DNA from: Solimonas marina
Lineage (GTDB): Bacteria > Pseudomonadota > Gammaproteobacteria > Nevskiales > Nevskiaceae
Length of the DNA stretch: 64,000 bases
Reading direction: 5' to 3'
NCBI RefSeq assembly: GCF_012241385.1
Contig: NZ_JAAVXB010000002.1
Location: forward strand, 558,001-622,000
Within the stretch, counting starts at the first letter, position 1. The number at the start of each line of letters is the position of its first letter. The notes beneath the pieces are model-generated. The model searched no databases. It worked only from the letters and a program-made list of their open reading frames with translations, and was not told where the DNA came from. Shown piece by piece: positions 18,105 to 27,405 of this stretch. The translations under genes and the position numbers were made by a program.

Positions 18105-20165
18105 ATGCACACGAGGAAGCATTCGGCCGGGTTGCTGACGGCAGCGGCACTGTTCGGCCTCGGCTCGGCGCTCAGCAGCGCGCCGGCGGCCGCACAAAGC
18201 GATAGTGAAGACGGCGGATTCTTCAGTTCGCTGTTCAGCGGCATGGATTTCAGCCTGGGCGGCTTCATCCGTCCCGAGACCGCGATCAGCACCGGGTCCG
18301 AGAATCCGTACAACCAGGGCGGCAACGTCTTCAATGGCGTGCCGGTCATGCGCCACGCCGGCGATCCGCTGACCGGCTTCGGGCCGATTCTGCCGAACTC
18401 CGGACTGACGACGACGCTGACCAATCTCGGCCTTGGCCCGTTGCTCGACGCGATTCCGGTTGTCAACGGCCAACTGCCGGTCACCGACACGATCGCGCGG
18501 CCGGTGCCGAAGACCGACAACACCTTCAACATGCTGATCGTGCGCGGCGAACTCGAAGCCGGCATCCGCTTCAGCAGTGATCTGTCGCTGGTCGCACGCC
18601 TGCGTGCGATCTACGACCCGGCGGTCTACGACGACATCAACGGCGGCACGCTGGAGAATTCGGCGGGCGGTATCGCCGGCGGCGATCCGGCGCTTTATCA
18701 CCATCAGCCGAATATGTTCGAGTATCGCGTCGAGGGCGACTCGTCGCCGAACCCGCTGGAATGGGACGGCAAGCAGTACCAGGTCTATTTCCCGGCACTG
18801 TTCTTCGAATACAACCATGGCCCGCTGACGGCGCGTCTCGGCAATCAGCAGATTGCCTGGGGCCAGGCGATCTTCTTCCGCGTGCTCGACGTTGTCGACG
18901 GCCTCGATCTGCGCCGCCACTCCATCCTCGACAACGCGCAGGAGGAGTTCTCCGACAAGCGCGTGCCGGCGCTGGGCTTGCGGCTCGGCTACCAGTTCAA
19001 TGACGCGGTGCTGGCCGATGCCTACGTGCAGAAGTTCCAGCCGTCGATCTATGGCAATCCGAATACGCCATACAACGTCATTCCGACACAGTTCACCGTG
19101 CACGATCGTTATGCCGACGGCGGCTACGACGACAAGATCAGCTACGGCCTGCGCCTGAAGGGCAATTTTGGGCAATGGGGTTTCCAGGCGATGGCGGTGC
19201 GGCGCTACAACCCGGACGGCGTGTTCCGCTGGACGGCGTCGGGCGTCAACCAGAATCTGCCGAACGACAACCTGTTCGGCATCGCCGAGAACCTGCTGCA
19301 CAGTGGCGCCGCCGGCACGCAGACCACCGGCGAGCTGTTGGCGCAGACGCCGTTCGAGGCGGCCCCCGGCGGCGTCTACTCGGCGCGTGAATGGTTTCAC
19401 TATGCCGGTATGGCACGGCTCAACGCCGTTGACGGTCTGAACTCGGCGATCAATGAGTTCACGCCGTCGACAACGGCGCTGCTCGCGTCGCCGGCCGGCA
19501 GTGTCGACGCGGCCTACAACGAGCTCGACACCTTCTTCATGGCCGCGGGTGGGGCGCTGCGCGGACACATCGCCCGCGAGTATTTCGCCGAGAATGTGTT
19601 CGGCCTTGGCGCCAGTTACGTCACCGACGGTGAACCGGGTTCGCTGCTCGATCAGTTGATCATCAATCTGGAAGTTTCGTATACGCCGAATCGCGTCTTC
19701 ACCGCGCCGTCGCTGTCGAGTCACTACCTGCGCGAGAACAACACCATCGGTGCGCTGGTACTGGAGAAGTATCAGCGCTTCACGCAGGCGTTCCCAGCGA
19801 CGTACATGGTGTTGCAGTACATGCACCGCACCAAGGACGATTTATTCGGTCGTTCGCTGAAAGGTTACGGGGGCGACGAGAACTCGCCGGCGACCGGCAT
19901 CAAGGGCGGCGCCAACTACGTGGTGTTCGCCTTGCAGCAGCCGTTCCCGCAGGATATCTATCGGGTGTCGCTGGCGACGCTGTACGACCCGCGTGGCGGC
20001 ATCCTCGTGCAGCCCGGCATCAAGTGGAAGCCGCGCGGTTCAATCACCGTCGACGCGTTCTACAGCTACATCAACGGACATCTCGGTGGTAACCCGAACA
20101 AGAACGCGCTGTCGACCGCAGACTTCGCCGACGAGTTCACGCTGCGCGTCGGCTACCAGTTCTAA
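18105..20165 (+). CDS. DUF1302 family outer-membrane protein
   Basis: 686-residue outer-membrane protein. A signal peptide (MHTRKHSAGLLTAAALFGLG, cleaved after AAA near residue 30) is followed by a long sequence of alternating, aromatic-rich strands and a C-terminal phenylalanine (TLRVGYQF), the usual outer-membrane barrel end signal. DUF1302 proteins are large barrels found with DUF1329 partners in clusters for hydrophobic substrates; a role in uptake or export through the outer membrane is likely but unproven. A GAGGGGA ribosome binding site lies 8 nt before the ATG. It is the last gene before a strong terminator. Confidence 0.85.
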   Translation: MHTRKHSAGLLTAAALFGLGSALSSAPAAAQSDSEDGGFFSSLFSGMDFSLGGFIRPETAISTGSENPYNQGGNVFNGVPVMRHAGDPLTGFGPILPNSGLTTTLTNLGLGPLLDAIPVVNGQLPVTDTIARPVPKTDNTFNMLIVRGELEAGIRFSSDLSLVARLRAIYDPAVYDDINGGTLENSAGGIAGGDPALYHHQPNMFEYRVEGDSSPNPLEWDGKQYQVYFPALFFEYNHGPLTARLGNQQIAWGQAIFFRVLDVVDGLDLRRHSILDNAQEEFSDKRVPALGLRLGYQFNDAVLADAYVQKFQPSIYGNPNTPYNVIPTQFTVHDRYADGGYDDKISYGLRLKGNFGQWGFQAMAVRRYNPDGVFRWTASGVNQNLPNDNLFGIAENLLHSGAAGTQTTGELLAQTPFEAAPGGVYSAREWFHYAGMARLNAVDGLNSAINEFTPSTTALLASPAGSVDAAYNELDTFFMAAGGALRGHIAREYFAENVFGLGASYVTDGEPGSLLDQLIINLEVSYTPNRVFTAPSLSSHYLRENNTIGALVLEKYQRFTQAFPATYMVLQYMHRTKDDLFGRSLKGYGGDENSPATGIKGGANYVVFALQQPFPQDIYRVSLATLYDPRGGILVQPGIKWKPRGSITVDAFYSYINGHLGGNPNKNALSTADFADEFTLRVGYQF

Positions 20166-20198
20166 AGTCCTCCCCATGCCCATTTGGATCTGGGCCCG

Positions 20199-20233
20199 GC
20201 GATCGGTGACGTTACCGATCGCCGTTCTTTTTT
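20199..20233 (+). terminator. Terminator after the DUF1302 gene
   Basis: 10-bp perfect stem GGCGATCGGT / ACCGATCGCC with a 6-nt loop, followed by GTTCTTTTT. It lies between the DUF1302 gene and the second DUF1329 gene, so the latter would be expressed less or from its own promoter. Confidence 0.85.
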
Positions 20234-20246
20234 GAGCCGCAAGCCG

Positions 20247-21620
20247 ATGCCATTTCGATCCGTTATCCCGCATCGTGGCTGGACGCGCCGGCGCTTCCTG
20301 CAGGGCGCGCTGCTGTCGGGCGTGCTGATGCCGCTGTGGGACGCGATCGCGCAGAACGGCGAGATCACGCGCGCCTATCCCGACGAGCTGTTGTCGATCG
20401 AGGCGTACACCAAGGGTCGCCTGAAGCCTGGCGATCAGATCGACGCGTCGAACGTCGAGTCGGTCAAGGATTTGCTCGAGCCGATCAAGTACGCGCAGAT
20501 CGCGACGCTCGGCCGGCGGTTGACGCTGGCGCCGACGACGATCGACATCATGCGCCTGTCGCCCTGGGAGTACCTCGAGGCGACGGTGCGCCATCGCGGT
20601 CAGGCGATGTTCGATGCACGCGGCAATGTCGTGACGCGCGAGGGCAAGCCGTGGATCGGCGGCCATCCGTTTCCAGGTAGCGCCAATGCGCTGGAACTGA
20701 TGGCCGGTCTGACGCTGAGCTGGGGGCGGCATGACGCATCGCTGTATGCGATCAAGGAAGTCGACATCGACCCGGCCGGCGAGCCTGCCTTCGACTACCA
20801 GTGCGCGTGGGCGGAGATGTCGCCGATCGGCCGCGTCAGCATCGAGCCGAAGCCGTATTGGCCGGGGCACGAAGACAAGCTGCGTTTCCAGACGGTGTTC
20901 TTCGTTGCGCCGGACGGGGTGCGCGGCACGTCGTATCTGAACGTCTGGGCCTACGATCAGCACCAATTCCCGGATCTGTACGGCTACCTGCCGGCGTTCA
21001 AGCGGATTCGCCAGTTCCCGACCGATCAGCGCTTCGAGCCGCTGGTGCCGGGCTCGACGCTCTATCTGTCCGACGCCTGGGCGGCGGGCGACCCGCTCTA
21101 CACCTGGGGCAACTACCGCGTCGTCGGCCGCGGGCCGATGCTGGCCGCCGTGTCCGGCGGCTGGAACGCCTCGCATCCGAACTGGGAGCACGGAACGCAT
21201 GGCGGCCCCAAGGGCAAGACCTTCTGGGACACGACCGTCGAGCTGGTGCCCGAAGCCATCATCGTCGAAGCCGAGCCGACCGGGTTTCCACGCGCGCCGG
21301 TCAGCAAGAAGCGCGTCTGGTTCGACGCACGAACGCAGTTGCCGATCGCCATGGTGTCGTACGACCGTCGCGGCCAGCCGTACCGCTCATTCGACGGCGC
21401 CTACGCGCTGTATCAGGACGGCGATCGCGCGTTCATGGACGGCAAGCACCCGTACTGGTCGTGGGCGCATGTCCATGCATTCGATATCCAGACCGGGCGC
21501 ATGACGCGGCTCGAACAGGTGCGCAGCGTCTCCGGCGGTCATCGCACCAGCGTCAACGATGCCGGCATTTACGACCGCTATCTGACCAACGCCGCGCTGA
21601 TGCGCCTGGGCGCCGCCTGA
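20247..21620 (+). CDS. DUF1329 family exported protein, second copy
   Basis: 457-residue paralogue of the protein at 15707; the two share AYPDELLSIEAYTKG, the Trp-Gly-Arg-His-Asp region (LSWGRHD) and the LVPGSTLYLSDAWAAGDP segment. The signal is clearly of the Tat type: GWTRRRFLQGALLSGVLMP (residues 11-29). ATG 20247 is chosen because it places this signal at the N-terminus and because the sequence before it is the terminator stem-loop. Only 9 bp separate its stop from that of the convergent thiolase gene. Having two DUF1329 proteins suggests that one works with the DUF1302 barrel and the other with a different partner. Confidence 0.85.
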   Translation: MPFRSVIPHRGWTRRRFLQGALLSGVLMPLWDAIAQNGEITRAYPDELLSIEAYTKGRLKPGDQIDASNVESVKDLLEPIKYAQIATLGRRLTLAPTTIDIMRLSPWEYLEATVRHRGQAMFDARGNVVTREGKPWIGGHPFPGSANALELMAGLTLSWGRHDASLYAIKEVDIDPAGEPAFDYQCAWAEMSPIGRVSIEPKPYWPGHEDKLRFQTVFFVAPDGVRGTSYLNVWAYDQHQFPDLYGYLPAFKRIRQFPTDQRFEPLVPGSTLYLSDAWAAGDPLYTWGNYRVVGRGPMLAAVSGGWNASHPNWEHGTHGGPKGKTFWDTTVELVPEAIIVEAEPTGFPRAPVSKKRVWFDARTQLPIAMVSYDRRGQPYRSFDGAYALYQDGDRAFMDGKHPYWSWAHVHAFDIQTGRMTRLEQVRSVSGGHRTSVNDAGIYDRYLTNAALMRLGAA

Positions 21621-21629
21621 ATCGCCGGC

Positions 21630-22808
21630 TCAGGCCGCGCCGTAGACGGTGACCACGCAGGCACCGCCGAGCCCGAAGTTGTGCTGCAGCGCCAGTCGCG
21701 CGCCATCGACCTGACGGCGGCCGCTGCGGCCGCGTAGCTGCTCGATGAGCTCCGTGCACTGTGCGAGGCCGGTTGCGCCGAGCGGGTGACCCTTGGAAAT
21801 CAAGCCGCCGGACGGATTGGTGACGACGCGACCTCCGTAGCTGTTGTCGCCATCCTCGATGAACTGCTCGGCGCCGCCGGTCGGCGCCAGGCCCAGGGCT
21901 TCATAGCTCAGCAACTCGTTGGCGGTGAAGCAGTCATGCAGCTCGCAGACATCGATGTCTTGCGGGCCGACGCCCGCCTGCTCGTAGGCCGTCGCCGCCG
22001 CCGAGGCGCTCAGATCGAAACCGACCGCCTTGATCATCGAGCGCGCCTCGAAGGTCGAGGCAAAATCGGTTGCCATCGCCTGGCCCAGAATGCGCACACC
22101 CTCGAGGCCACGGCGGCGCGCATAGGTTTCGGAGACGACGATCGCAGCGGCGGCACCGCAGGTTGGCGGGCAGCACTGCAGGCGTGTCATCGGCCCGAAG
22201 ATGACGGGCGAGGCGAGTACCTGCTCGACGCTGACCGGCTCGCGAAACAGCGCGCGTTCATTGTGCTCAGCGTGGCGCCGCGCCTTGACGGCGATCTTGG
22301 CGAACGTCGCCGGCCGGGCCCCGTAGCGCTCGATGTACTCGGCGCCGGCGCCGCCGAACATATGCGGTGCCATATAGGCGTCGGGTGCGGGATGCAGGGT
22401 CTGCGCCAGTTCGGTGAAGCGGTCGAGCGGGCTGGGACGGTCGTCGTAGACGTTGCCGATCGCCCCGGGTGCCATCTGTTCGAAGCCGAAGGCCAGTACG
22501 CAATCGGCGGCGCCGCTGGCGACGGCCTGGCGGGCAAGAAACAGGGCGCTCGATCCGCTCGCACAGTTGTTGTTGACGTTGAGCACCGGAATGCCGGTCA
22601 TGCCCAGCGGGTAAAGCGCGCGCTGACCGCAGGCGCTGTCGCCGTAGACATAGCCTGCATAGGCTTGTTCGACATCGCTGTAGTCGAGGGCCGCATCGGC
22701 CAGGGCCTGGCGCACGGCGCTGGCTGCCATCGCATCGTAGGCGGCCGAGCGTCCGGGCTTGGTGAACGGTGTCATGCCGACACCGACGACGAGCGTGCTG
22801 CGGGTCAT
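21630..22808 (-). CDS. SCP-x-type thiolase family protein
   Basis: 392-residue thiolase of the sterol-carrier-protein-x/lipid-transfer class, expected to cleave a beta-ketoacyl-CoA to acetyl- or propionyl-CoA and a shortened acyl-CoA. The nucleophile is Cys82 in NVNNNCASGSSALF; the other active-site blocks are ELHDCFTANELLSYEALGL (catalytic His) and GGLISKGHPLGATGLAQC (late Gly-His and Cys). The start at 22808 has a GGAGGAG ribosome binding site 8 nt upstream. It diverges from the reductase gene at 23008; the 199-bp gap contains two candidate operator sites. A paralogue, also with Cys82, ends the large operon at 53034. Confidence 0.88.
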   Translation of the reverse strand: MTRSTLVVGVGMTPFTKPGRSAAYDAMAASAVRQALADAALDYSDVEQAYAGYVYGDSACGQRALYPLGMTGIPVLNVNNNCASGSSALFLARQAVASGAADCVLAFGFEQMAPGAIGNVYDDRPSPLDRFTELAQTLHPAPDAYMAPHMFGGAGAEYIERYGARPATFAKIAVKARRHAEHNERALFREPVSVEQVLASPVIFGPMTRLQCCPPTCGAAAAIVVSETYARRRGLEGVRILGQAMATDFASTFEARSMIKAVGFDLSASAAATAYEQAGVGPQDIDVCELHDCFTANELLSYEALGLAPTGGAEQFIEDGDNSYGGRVVTNPSGGLISKGHPLGATGLAQCTELIEQLRGRSGRRQVDGARLALQHNFGLGGACVVTVYGAA

Positions 22809-22884
22809 GGGGAACTCCTCCGAGTGGTGATGGAAGCGGCATGCGGGTGCCGGAGGCGAGCTTAGGGGCGCGCAGCGGCGGATC

Positions 22885-22900
22885 ACCCACTCGGAGGGAG
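22885..22900. promoter_or_regulatory. Possible half-site, site 2b (ACCCACTCGGAGGGAG)
   Basis: The 10 bp ACCCACTCGG (22885-22894) are identical to 33989-33998 inside operator site 3. The second arm is poorly kept. It lies 77 bp upstream of the thiolase start and may be a weak site serving that gene. Confidence 0.3.
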
Positions 22901-22927
22901 GGAAAACGTGGCGCGAACCTCGATGAC

Positions 22928-22947
22928 ACCCACCCTTTTGGGTGGGT
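22928..22947. promoter_or_regulatory. Candidate operator, site 2 (ACCCACCC-TTTT-GGGTGGGT)
   Basis: Perfect palindrome with 8-bp arms and a 4-bp centre, in the gap between the divergent thiolase and reductase genes. The core CCACCC-N4-GGGTGG has the same spacing as CTACCC-N4-GGGTAG at 33987. It lies about 60 bp before the reductase start. Confidence 0.5.
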
Positions 22948-23007
22948 CATGACCTCATCAGGCGGCGGACACTGCGATGACGAGAAATGACAAGAGGAGA
23001 AGCGATC

Positions 23008-24027
23008 ATGGGTACGATGCGCCGCTGGTATTTCAACAAAAGGCCGACGCGGGAGATCGAGGCCGATACCCTGCAACTGCGTGAGGAGTCACGACCACCG
23101 CTACGTGACAACGAGTTCCTGCTGCGGTCCGTGTACCTGTCGATGGATGCCACCAACCGCCTGTGGATCGGTGACTGGGACTTGTACATGGAACCGGTCG
23201 CGCTGGGCGCGCCGATGGTCGGCTTCACGGTCGGCGAAGTCGTGGAATCGCGCCATCCCGATTTCGCGGTGGGCAGTCTGGCTGCCGGCATCCTGCCATG
23301 GGCGGACTACAACATCTGCAACGGCGAGGGCGTGCAGGCGCTGCCGATGATTCCCGGCCTGAAGCTCGCCGACGCGTTTGGCATCCTTGCGGTCGCGGGG
23401 CCGACCGCGCTCGTCGGTCTGATGGAGATCGGTCGCCCGAAGCCCGGCGATACCGTCGTGGTGACGGCGGCCGCCGGCGCCGTCGGCATGCTGGTCGGGC
23501 AGATCGCCAGGATCCACGGATGCCGCACCATCGGCATCGCCGGCGGTGCCGCGAAGTGCCGCTCGCTGACCGAACAGTTCGGCTATGACGCTGCGATCGA
23601 TTACAAGTCCGAGGATGTCATCGCCCGTTTGCGCGAACTCGCGCCGGATGGTGTCGACGTGCACTTCGAGAACGTCGGCGGTGAGATGCTCGACGCCGGT
23701 CTCACCGTCATGAAGAATTTTGGCAGCGTCGTCATTTGCGGCCTGATCTCGACGTACAACAGCAGTGGCCCGGTACCGGGGCCGTACATGTTCCGCAACC
23801 TCATCATGCGCAGATTGCGCGTCGAAGGCTTCGTGATCCTCGACTATGCGCAGCGCTATCCGGAGTTTCAGGCGAAGCTTGCCCAATGGATGCTCGAGGG
23901 GCGCTTGCACTATCGCTTGCATATCGAGCGCGGCCTCGAGAATGCCGTCGACACCCTGAAGTTGCTGTACAGCGGTGGCAACCAAGGCAAGGTCATGTTG
24001 CAGATCGGTGCCGAGCCGGTGACGTGA
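23008..24027 (+). CDS. Medium-chain NADP-dependent oxidoreductase (CurA/LTB4-dehydrogenase-like)
   Basis: Zinc-independent medium-chain reductase of 339 residues, the family that reduces C=C bonds conjugated to a carbonyl (prostaglandin reductase, curcumin reductase, leukotriene B4 12-hydroxydehydrogenase). It carries the N-terminal RPTREIEADTLQLREE and VYLSMDATNRLWI blocks and the nucleotide-binding AAAGAVGMLVGQIAR near residue 153. ATG 23008 has AGAGGAGA 7 nt upstream, which decides it over the ATG at 22987. In this island it could saturate an enone before ketone carboxylation; that is an inference from context. The regulator gene that follows overlaps its stop codon. Confidence 0.88.
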   Translation: MGTMRRWYFNKRPTREIEADTLQLREESRPPLRDNEFLLRSVYLSMDATNRLWIGDWDLYMEPVALGAPMVGFTVGEVVESRHPDFAVGSLAAGILPWADYNICNGEGVQALPMIPGLKLADAFGILAVAGPTALVGLMEIGRPKPGDTVVVTAAAGAVGMLVGQIARIHGCRTIGIAGGAAKCRSLTEQFGYDAAIDYKSEDVIARLRELAPDGVDVHFENVGGEMLDAGLTVMKNFGSVVICGLISTYNSSGPVPGPYMFRNLIMRRLRVEGFVILDYAQRYPEFQAKLAQWMLEGRLHYRLHIERGLENAVDTLKLLYSGGNQGKVMLQIGAEPVT

Positions 24028-26759
24028 GCGGCCGGCCCCGGGAGATGCGCGCCCAACGGGTGACGGCGCGGCGCGGCCGCGCAGTCGAAGTCGCGGCGGC
24101 CGTGCCGGCGGCCAATACGGAGGTTCATCGTCGTCGTTTGCTCGATCAACTCGCCGTTGCGCCGCGGCCGCGGCTGGTGGTCGTGCAGGGGCCGGCGGGC
24201 TACGGAAAATCGGTCCTGCTGCGACAGTACTGCGACCTTCGAGCGGCGGCCGGCGACAAGGTGGCGTGGGTGCGCATGGACGCGCACTCGGCGGATCCGG
24301 CCGAATTCCTCAGCCTGCTGTGTGAGGCTGCCGACAGCCTCGTGCGACCTCGCCAGCGCGATCCCGACGCACCGCGACGGTCGAGCATTCAGGATTTTGT
24401 GCGGCTGCTGCGCCGCGCCGGCGGTCCCGTGTTGATCGTCGTCGACAACTTCGAAGTCGCGGCGAGCAACGAGATCGGCGGTGTTCTGGCGCAGGCCGTA
24501 CGCGCTTTGCCTGCCGGCGTGCAATTGTGCATCGGGACGCGCGCGCTCCCCAGGTCGATGCTGGCGCGCATGCAGATCGGCGACGGCGTCGTCAGCCTCG
24601 GGGGCGACGATCTCTGCTTTCGCGTCGCAGAGACGATGGCGTTCTTCGCCGAGTTCCGGGACTTGCAGCCGGAGGAAATCGCGGAGATCCACGAGCGAAC
24701 CAACGGATGGCCTGCCGCGCTCCAAGGTTTCCGCCTGTGTTTGCGGCGAGACAGGCGTTCGCGGGTCGAGGCGTTGGCCAGCAAGGGCATGACGCCGGAG
24801 CTGATCGAATTTCTTGCGGCCGAGAGTTTCGGGGGGCTTGACGCCGGCATGCGCGAGCGACTGTTGCTGCTCGCGGTGCCGGACAAGCTGTGCGCCGGAT
24901 TGGTCGAACATCTCGGTGCCGCGGCCGACGGCAGCGAGTGTCTCGCCGAAATCGAACGCGCCGGGTTGTTTCTCAGCCGTACCGATCTCGACGGGACCTG
25001 GGTGCGTTTCCACAATCTGTTCCGGCGCTTTCTGCTCAGCCGCATGAACTGCGATATCGCGCCCGAGGAACGGCGCCGGCGGCATCGCGTCACCGCCGAA
25101 TGGTATGCCGCCAACGGCCACGGCGAAGCGGCTATCCAGCACGCACTGCATGCCGGCGAGCATGCGACGGCGGCGGCTCTGCTGTTGGCGCAGATCGACA
25201 CGCTGGTCGCGCACGAACGGCTGGGCCTGATCGAACGCTACGCCGATCAGCTGCCGATCGACGTGCTGATCGAGCACGATGCGCTGGTCAACGCCGCCGT
25301 GATCGCTTACGCCTTCCGTCGCGCTTTCGACAAGGCGGAGGCATTGATTTCGCAACACCGCCGCCGCCTGGCCACGAGCAAGGCCGGCTCGCACGCCGTA
25401 GGCGCACACAACGTCAGCCGCCTCTTCGTGCTGGCCGCGCAGGATCGCATCGATGAGCTTGGCGCCACCGCGATCGAGTGCGCCGAGCAGCTGGATGAGA
25501 GAAGGGGTTTCCGCTATGCGGTGACCTTCAATGCGCGTGCGATGTTATTGGTCGGCCAAGCCGCCTACGACGAAGCTCGTGGGTTGCTACTGCAGGCGCG
25601 GCCGCTGCACGACGAAGACGGCAACCTGTTCGGGCAAGCCTATCAGGAGGCGATCTACAGCATGAGCCTCAGTGGCCAGGGTCGCATCGACGACGCGGTA
25701 CGCGGGCTGGCTGCTGCGCTCAAACGCACTGAAGAACGGAGTGTCGGCAGCATCGGCGCCGGTTCGGTGATCGCCGCCTACCTGGCTTGTGGCCGCTACG
25801 AGCAGAACCGCATCGACGACGCGCAGGCGCTGATTCGCGATTACGCCCAGCTCGCCGAACAGCAGACCATCGTCGATGCCGTCGCCGGCATGCTGTTGAC
25901 GGCGGCGCGTATCGCGCATCTGCAGCAGCGACGCGCCGAAGCCGAGGAATTGATCGAGCGGGTGCTCTATCTCGGTTACCGCTACAGCCTGGGGAGGCTG
26001 ACGATCTATGCACGCGCAGAACTGGCGCGGCAGGCGACCTTTGATGGTGAACACGATGCGGCGGCCAAATGGCTGCACGAACTGCCGGCGATGTGGACCG
26101 ATGCGCCGGCTGACCAACTGCTGTTCCATGCCGGAGAGACGGAAGCCTGCACGATCAGCTGGGGACGTCACTTGATCGCGATAGGCCAACACGGACCGGC
26201 GGCGCGGCTGTTGGGCAGCGAGCTGCGTCGTGCGCGGCATCATCATCGGCGCCGCCGCGAGTTGAAACTGCTGGTGATGCTCGCGCTTGCACAACAGGCG
26301 GGCGGCGATGGAGGGCTGGCGCGTCGCAGCCTGCTCGAGGCGCTGGAAATCGGTGCTGCCGGTGGATTCGTACGCAGTTTTCTCGATGAGCGGCAGGCCG
26401 TGCTGGTGCTGCTGAAGGCGCTCTATGGCGGATTCGCACAATTGCCGAACCTCGAAGGCCCCGACGCCGCTGTCGAGCATTTGCAAAGATTGCTCACCGA
26501 GGCGGGCGAGCAGGCGCCGAGCGCGCCGTCGCGCGGCGCGGACGTCGATCTCGCCTCGGTGATGGCCAGCCTCAGCGAGAAGGAGCGTCGCCTGTTGCAG
26601 TTCCTCGCGCGAGGGCTCAGCAATAAGGATCTGGCAGATCGTTTATCGGTGTCGACCAATACGGTGAAGTGGCACCTGCGCAATATCTTCGAGAAATTGC
26701 AAATCAAGAATCGCGTTCAGGCGATCGCCTTGGCGCGACGTTTCGGCATCATCGACTGA
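24024..26759 (+). CDS. LuxR family transcriptional regulator, MalT-like (LAL type)
   Basis: Large ATP-binding LuxR regulator of 911 residues. It has a P-loop GPAGYGKS near residues 56-63, a Walker B-like VLIVVDNFE, a long helical/TPR-like middle that usually senses the inducer, and a C-terminal LuxR helix-turn-helix (ASLSEKERRLLQFLARGLSN, then TNTVKWHLRNIFEKLQIKNR). The GTG at 24024 overlaps the reductase stop (GTGA); an ATG at 24045 is the alternative. Being coupled to the reductase gene and flanked by the transport and carboxylase genes, it probably activates the island. It may bind the CTACCC-type palindromes described at 12945, 22928 and 33987. Confidence 0.9.
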   Translation: MSGRPREMRAQRVTARRGRAVEVAAAVPAANTEVHRRRLLDQLAVAPRPRLVVVQGPAGYGKSVLLRQYCDLRAAAGDKVAWVRMDAHSADPAEFLSLLCEAADSLVRPRQRDPDAPRRSSIQDFVRLLRRAGGPVLIVVDNFEVAASNEIGGVLAQAVRALPAGVQLCIGTRALPRSMLARMQIGDGVVSLGGDDLCFRVAETMAFFAEFRDLQPEEIAEIHERTNGWPAALQGFRLCLRRDRRSRVEALASKGMTPELIEFLAAESFGGLDAGMRERLLLLAVPDKLCAGLVEHLGAAADGSECLAEIERAGLFLSRTDLDGTWVRFHNLFRRFLLSRMNCDIAPEERRRRHRVTAEWYAANGHGEAAIQHALHAGEHATAAALLLAQIDTLVAHERLGLIERYADQLPIDVLIEHDALVNAAVIAYAFRRAFDKAEALISQHRRRLATSKAGSHAVGAHNVSRLFVLAAQDRIDELGATAIECAEQLDERRGFRYAVTFNARAMLLVGQAAYDEARGLLLQARPLHDEDGNLFGQAYQEAIYSMSLSGQGRIDDAVRGLAAALKRTEERSVGSIGAGSVIAAYLACGRYEQNRIDDAQALIRDYAQLAEQQTIVDAVAGMLLTAARIAHLQQRRAEAEELIERVLYLGYRYSLGRLTIYARAELARQATFDGEHDAAAKWLHELPAMWTDAPADQLLFHAGETEACTISWGRHLIAIGQHGPAARLLGSELRRARHHHRRRRELKLLVMLALAQQAGGDGGLARRSLLEALEIGAAGGFVRSFLDERQAVLVLLKALYGGFAQLPNLEGPDAAVEHLQRLLTEAGEQAPSAPSRGADVDLASVMASLSEKERRLLQFLARGLSNKDLADRLSVSTNTVKWHLRNIFEKLQIKNRVQAIALARRFGIID

Positions 26760-26760
26760 T

Positions 26761-26910
26761 TTACGCGCTGCAGCCCTTTGGAGTGGGCACAGCCAGCAGC
26801 CGACCTCCTAGTCTGCCGTCATCAGTTCCGGATACACGGAACCCGGAGGAGAGCGCTGCGAGATCGCCGGGCAACGCCTGGTCGTCGGCATCTGCGGCGT
26901 AGCGCGTCAT
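26761..26910 (-). CDS. Possible small protein, 49 residues, between regulator and carboxylase genes
   Basis: Short minus-strand frame starting MTRYAADADDQALPGDL and ending TPKGCSA. It is preceded by a full GGAGGA ribosome binding site 8 nt upstream (26919-26924) and fits exactly into the gap between the regulator stop (26759) and the carboxylase gamma gene (26991). No domain, membrane segment or signal peptide is seen. The gap also contains an inverted repeat GTTCCG...CGGAAC at 26826-26843. This may be a real small gene or a chance frame. Confidence 0.3.
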   Translation of the reverse strand: MTRYAADADDQALPGDLAALSSGFRVSGTDDGRLGGRLLAVPTPKGCSA

Positions 26911-26990
26911 CGCTCGCGTCCTCCGTTTGTCTGTCCCGCCGCGATTCATACGGCGGTATGCGAAACAAGCCGAGGAGAAGGGAGCTGCCG

Positions 26991-27395
26991 ATGAGAGTCC
27001 TTGTTACCGAAAACCTGCGGATTGATTTGGAGCAGGAGCTGTGGGAATGCCGGCACTGCGAGACCGCACTGATCGGCGCGCGCGAAAACTACAAGCGCGG
27101 CCTGCTGGTCTACGACCGCGATCCGCGTGAGATTCACAAACCCTTGCTCGATCCGCGCAAATACGAGCGCACCTATTCGCCGCACCCGCAGTGGTGTCGC
27201 ATCCTCGAATACTACTGCCCCCAGTGCGGGGCGATGATCGAGACGGAGTACCTGCCGCCCGGCCATCCGCCGGTCCGCGACATCGACTTCGATATCGACG
27301 CGCTGAAGCGGCAATGGGCGGATCGCGAGGAAGTCATCGAAGCGCCAGTGGGCAGTGAACCGCCGCGCCGCCGCGGTCACTCGCACGCACACTGA
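26991..27395 (+). CDS. Acetone carboxylase gamma subunit-like protein (module 1)
   Basis: 134-residue homologue of the small gamma subunit of acetone/acetophenone carboxylases. It has two Cys pairs, WECRHC near residue 17 and YYCPQC near residue 74, which would form a zinc site, and the family block YDRDPREIHKPLLDPR. A His-rich tail (HSHAH) ends it. The ATG has a CGAGGAGAAGGGAG ribosome binding site. It is shorter than the acetone carboxylase gamma subunit of Xanthobacter (about 168 residues). The HyuA-like and HyuB-like genes follow at short distance, making a complete three-subunit module. The paralogue at 36162 is very similar. Confidence 0.85.
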   Translation: MRVLVTENLRIDLEQELWECRHCETALIGARENYKRGLLVYDRDPREIHKPLLDPRKYERTYSPHPQWCRILEYYCPQCGAMIETEYLPPGHPPVRDIDFDIDALKRQWADREEVIEAPVGSEPPRRRGHSHAH

Positions 27396-27405
27396 GGCCA
27401 CTGCC

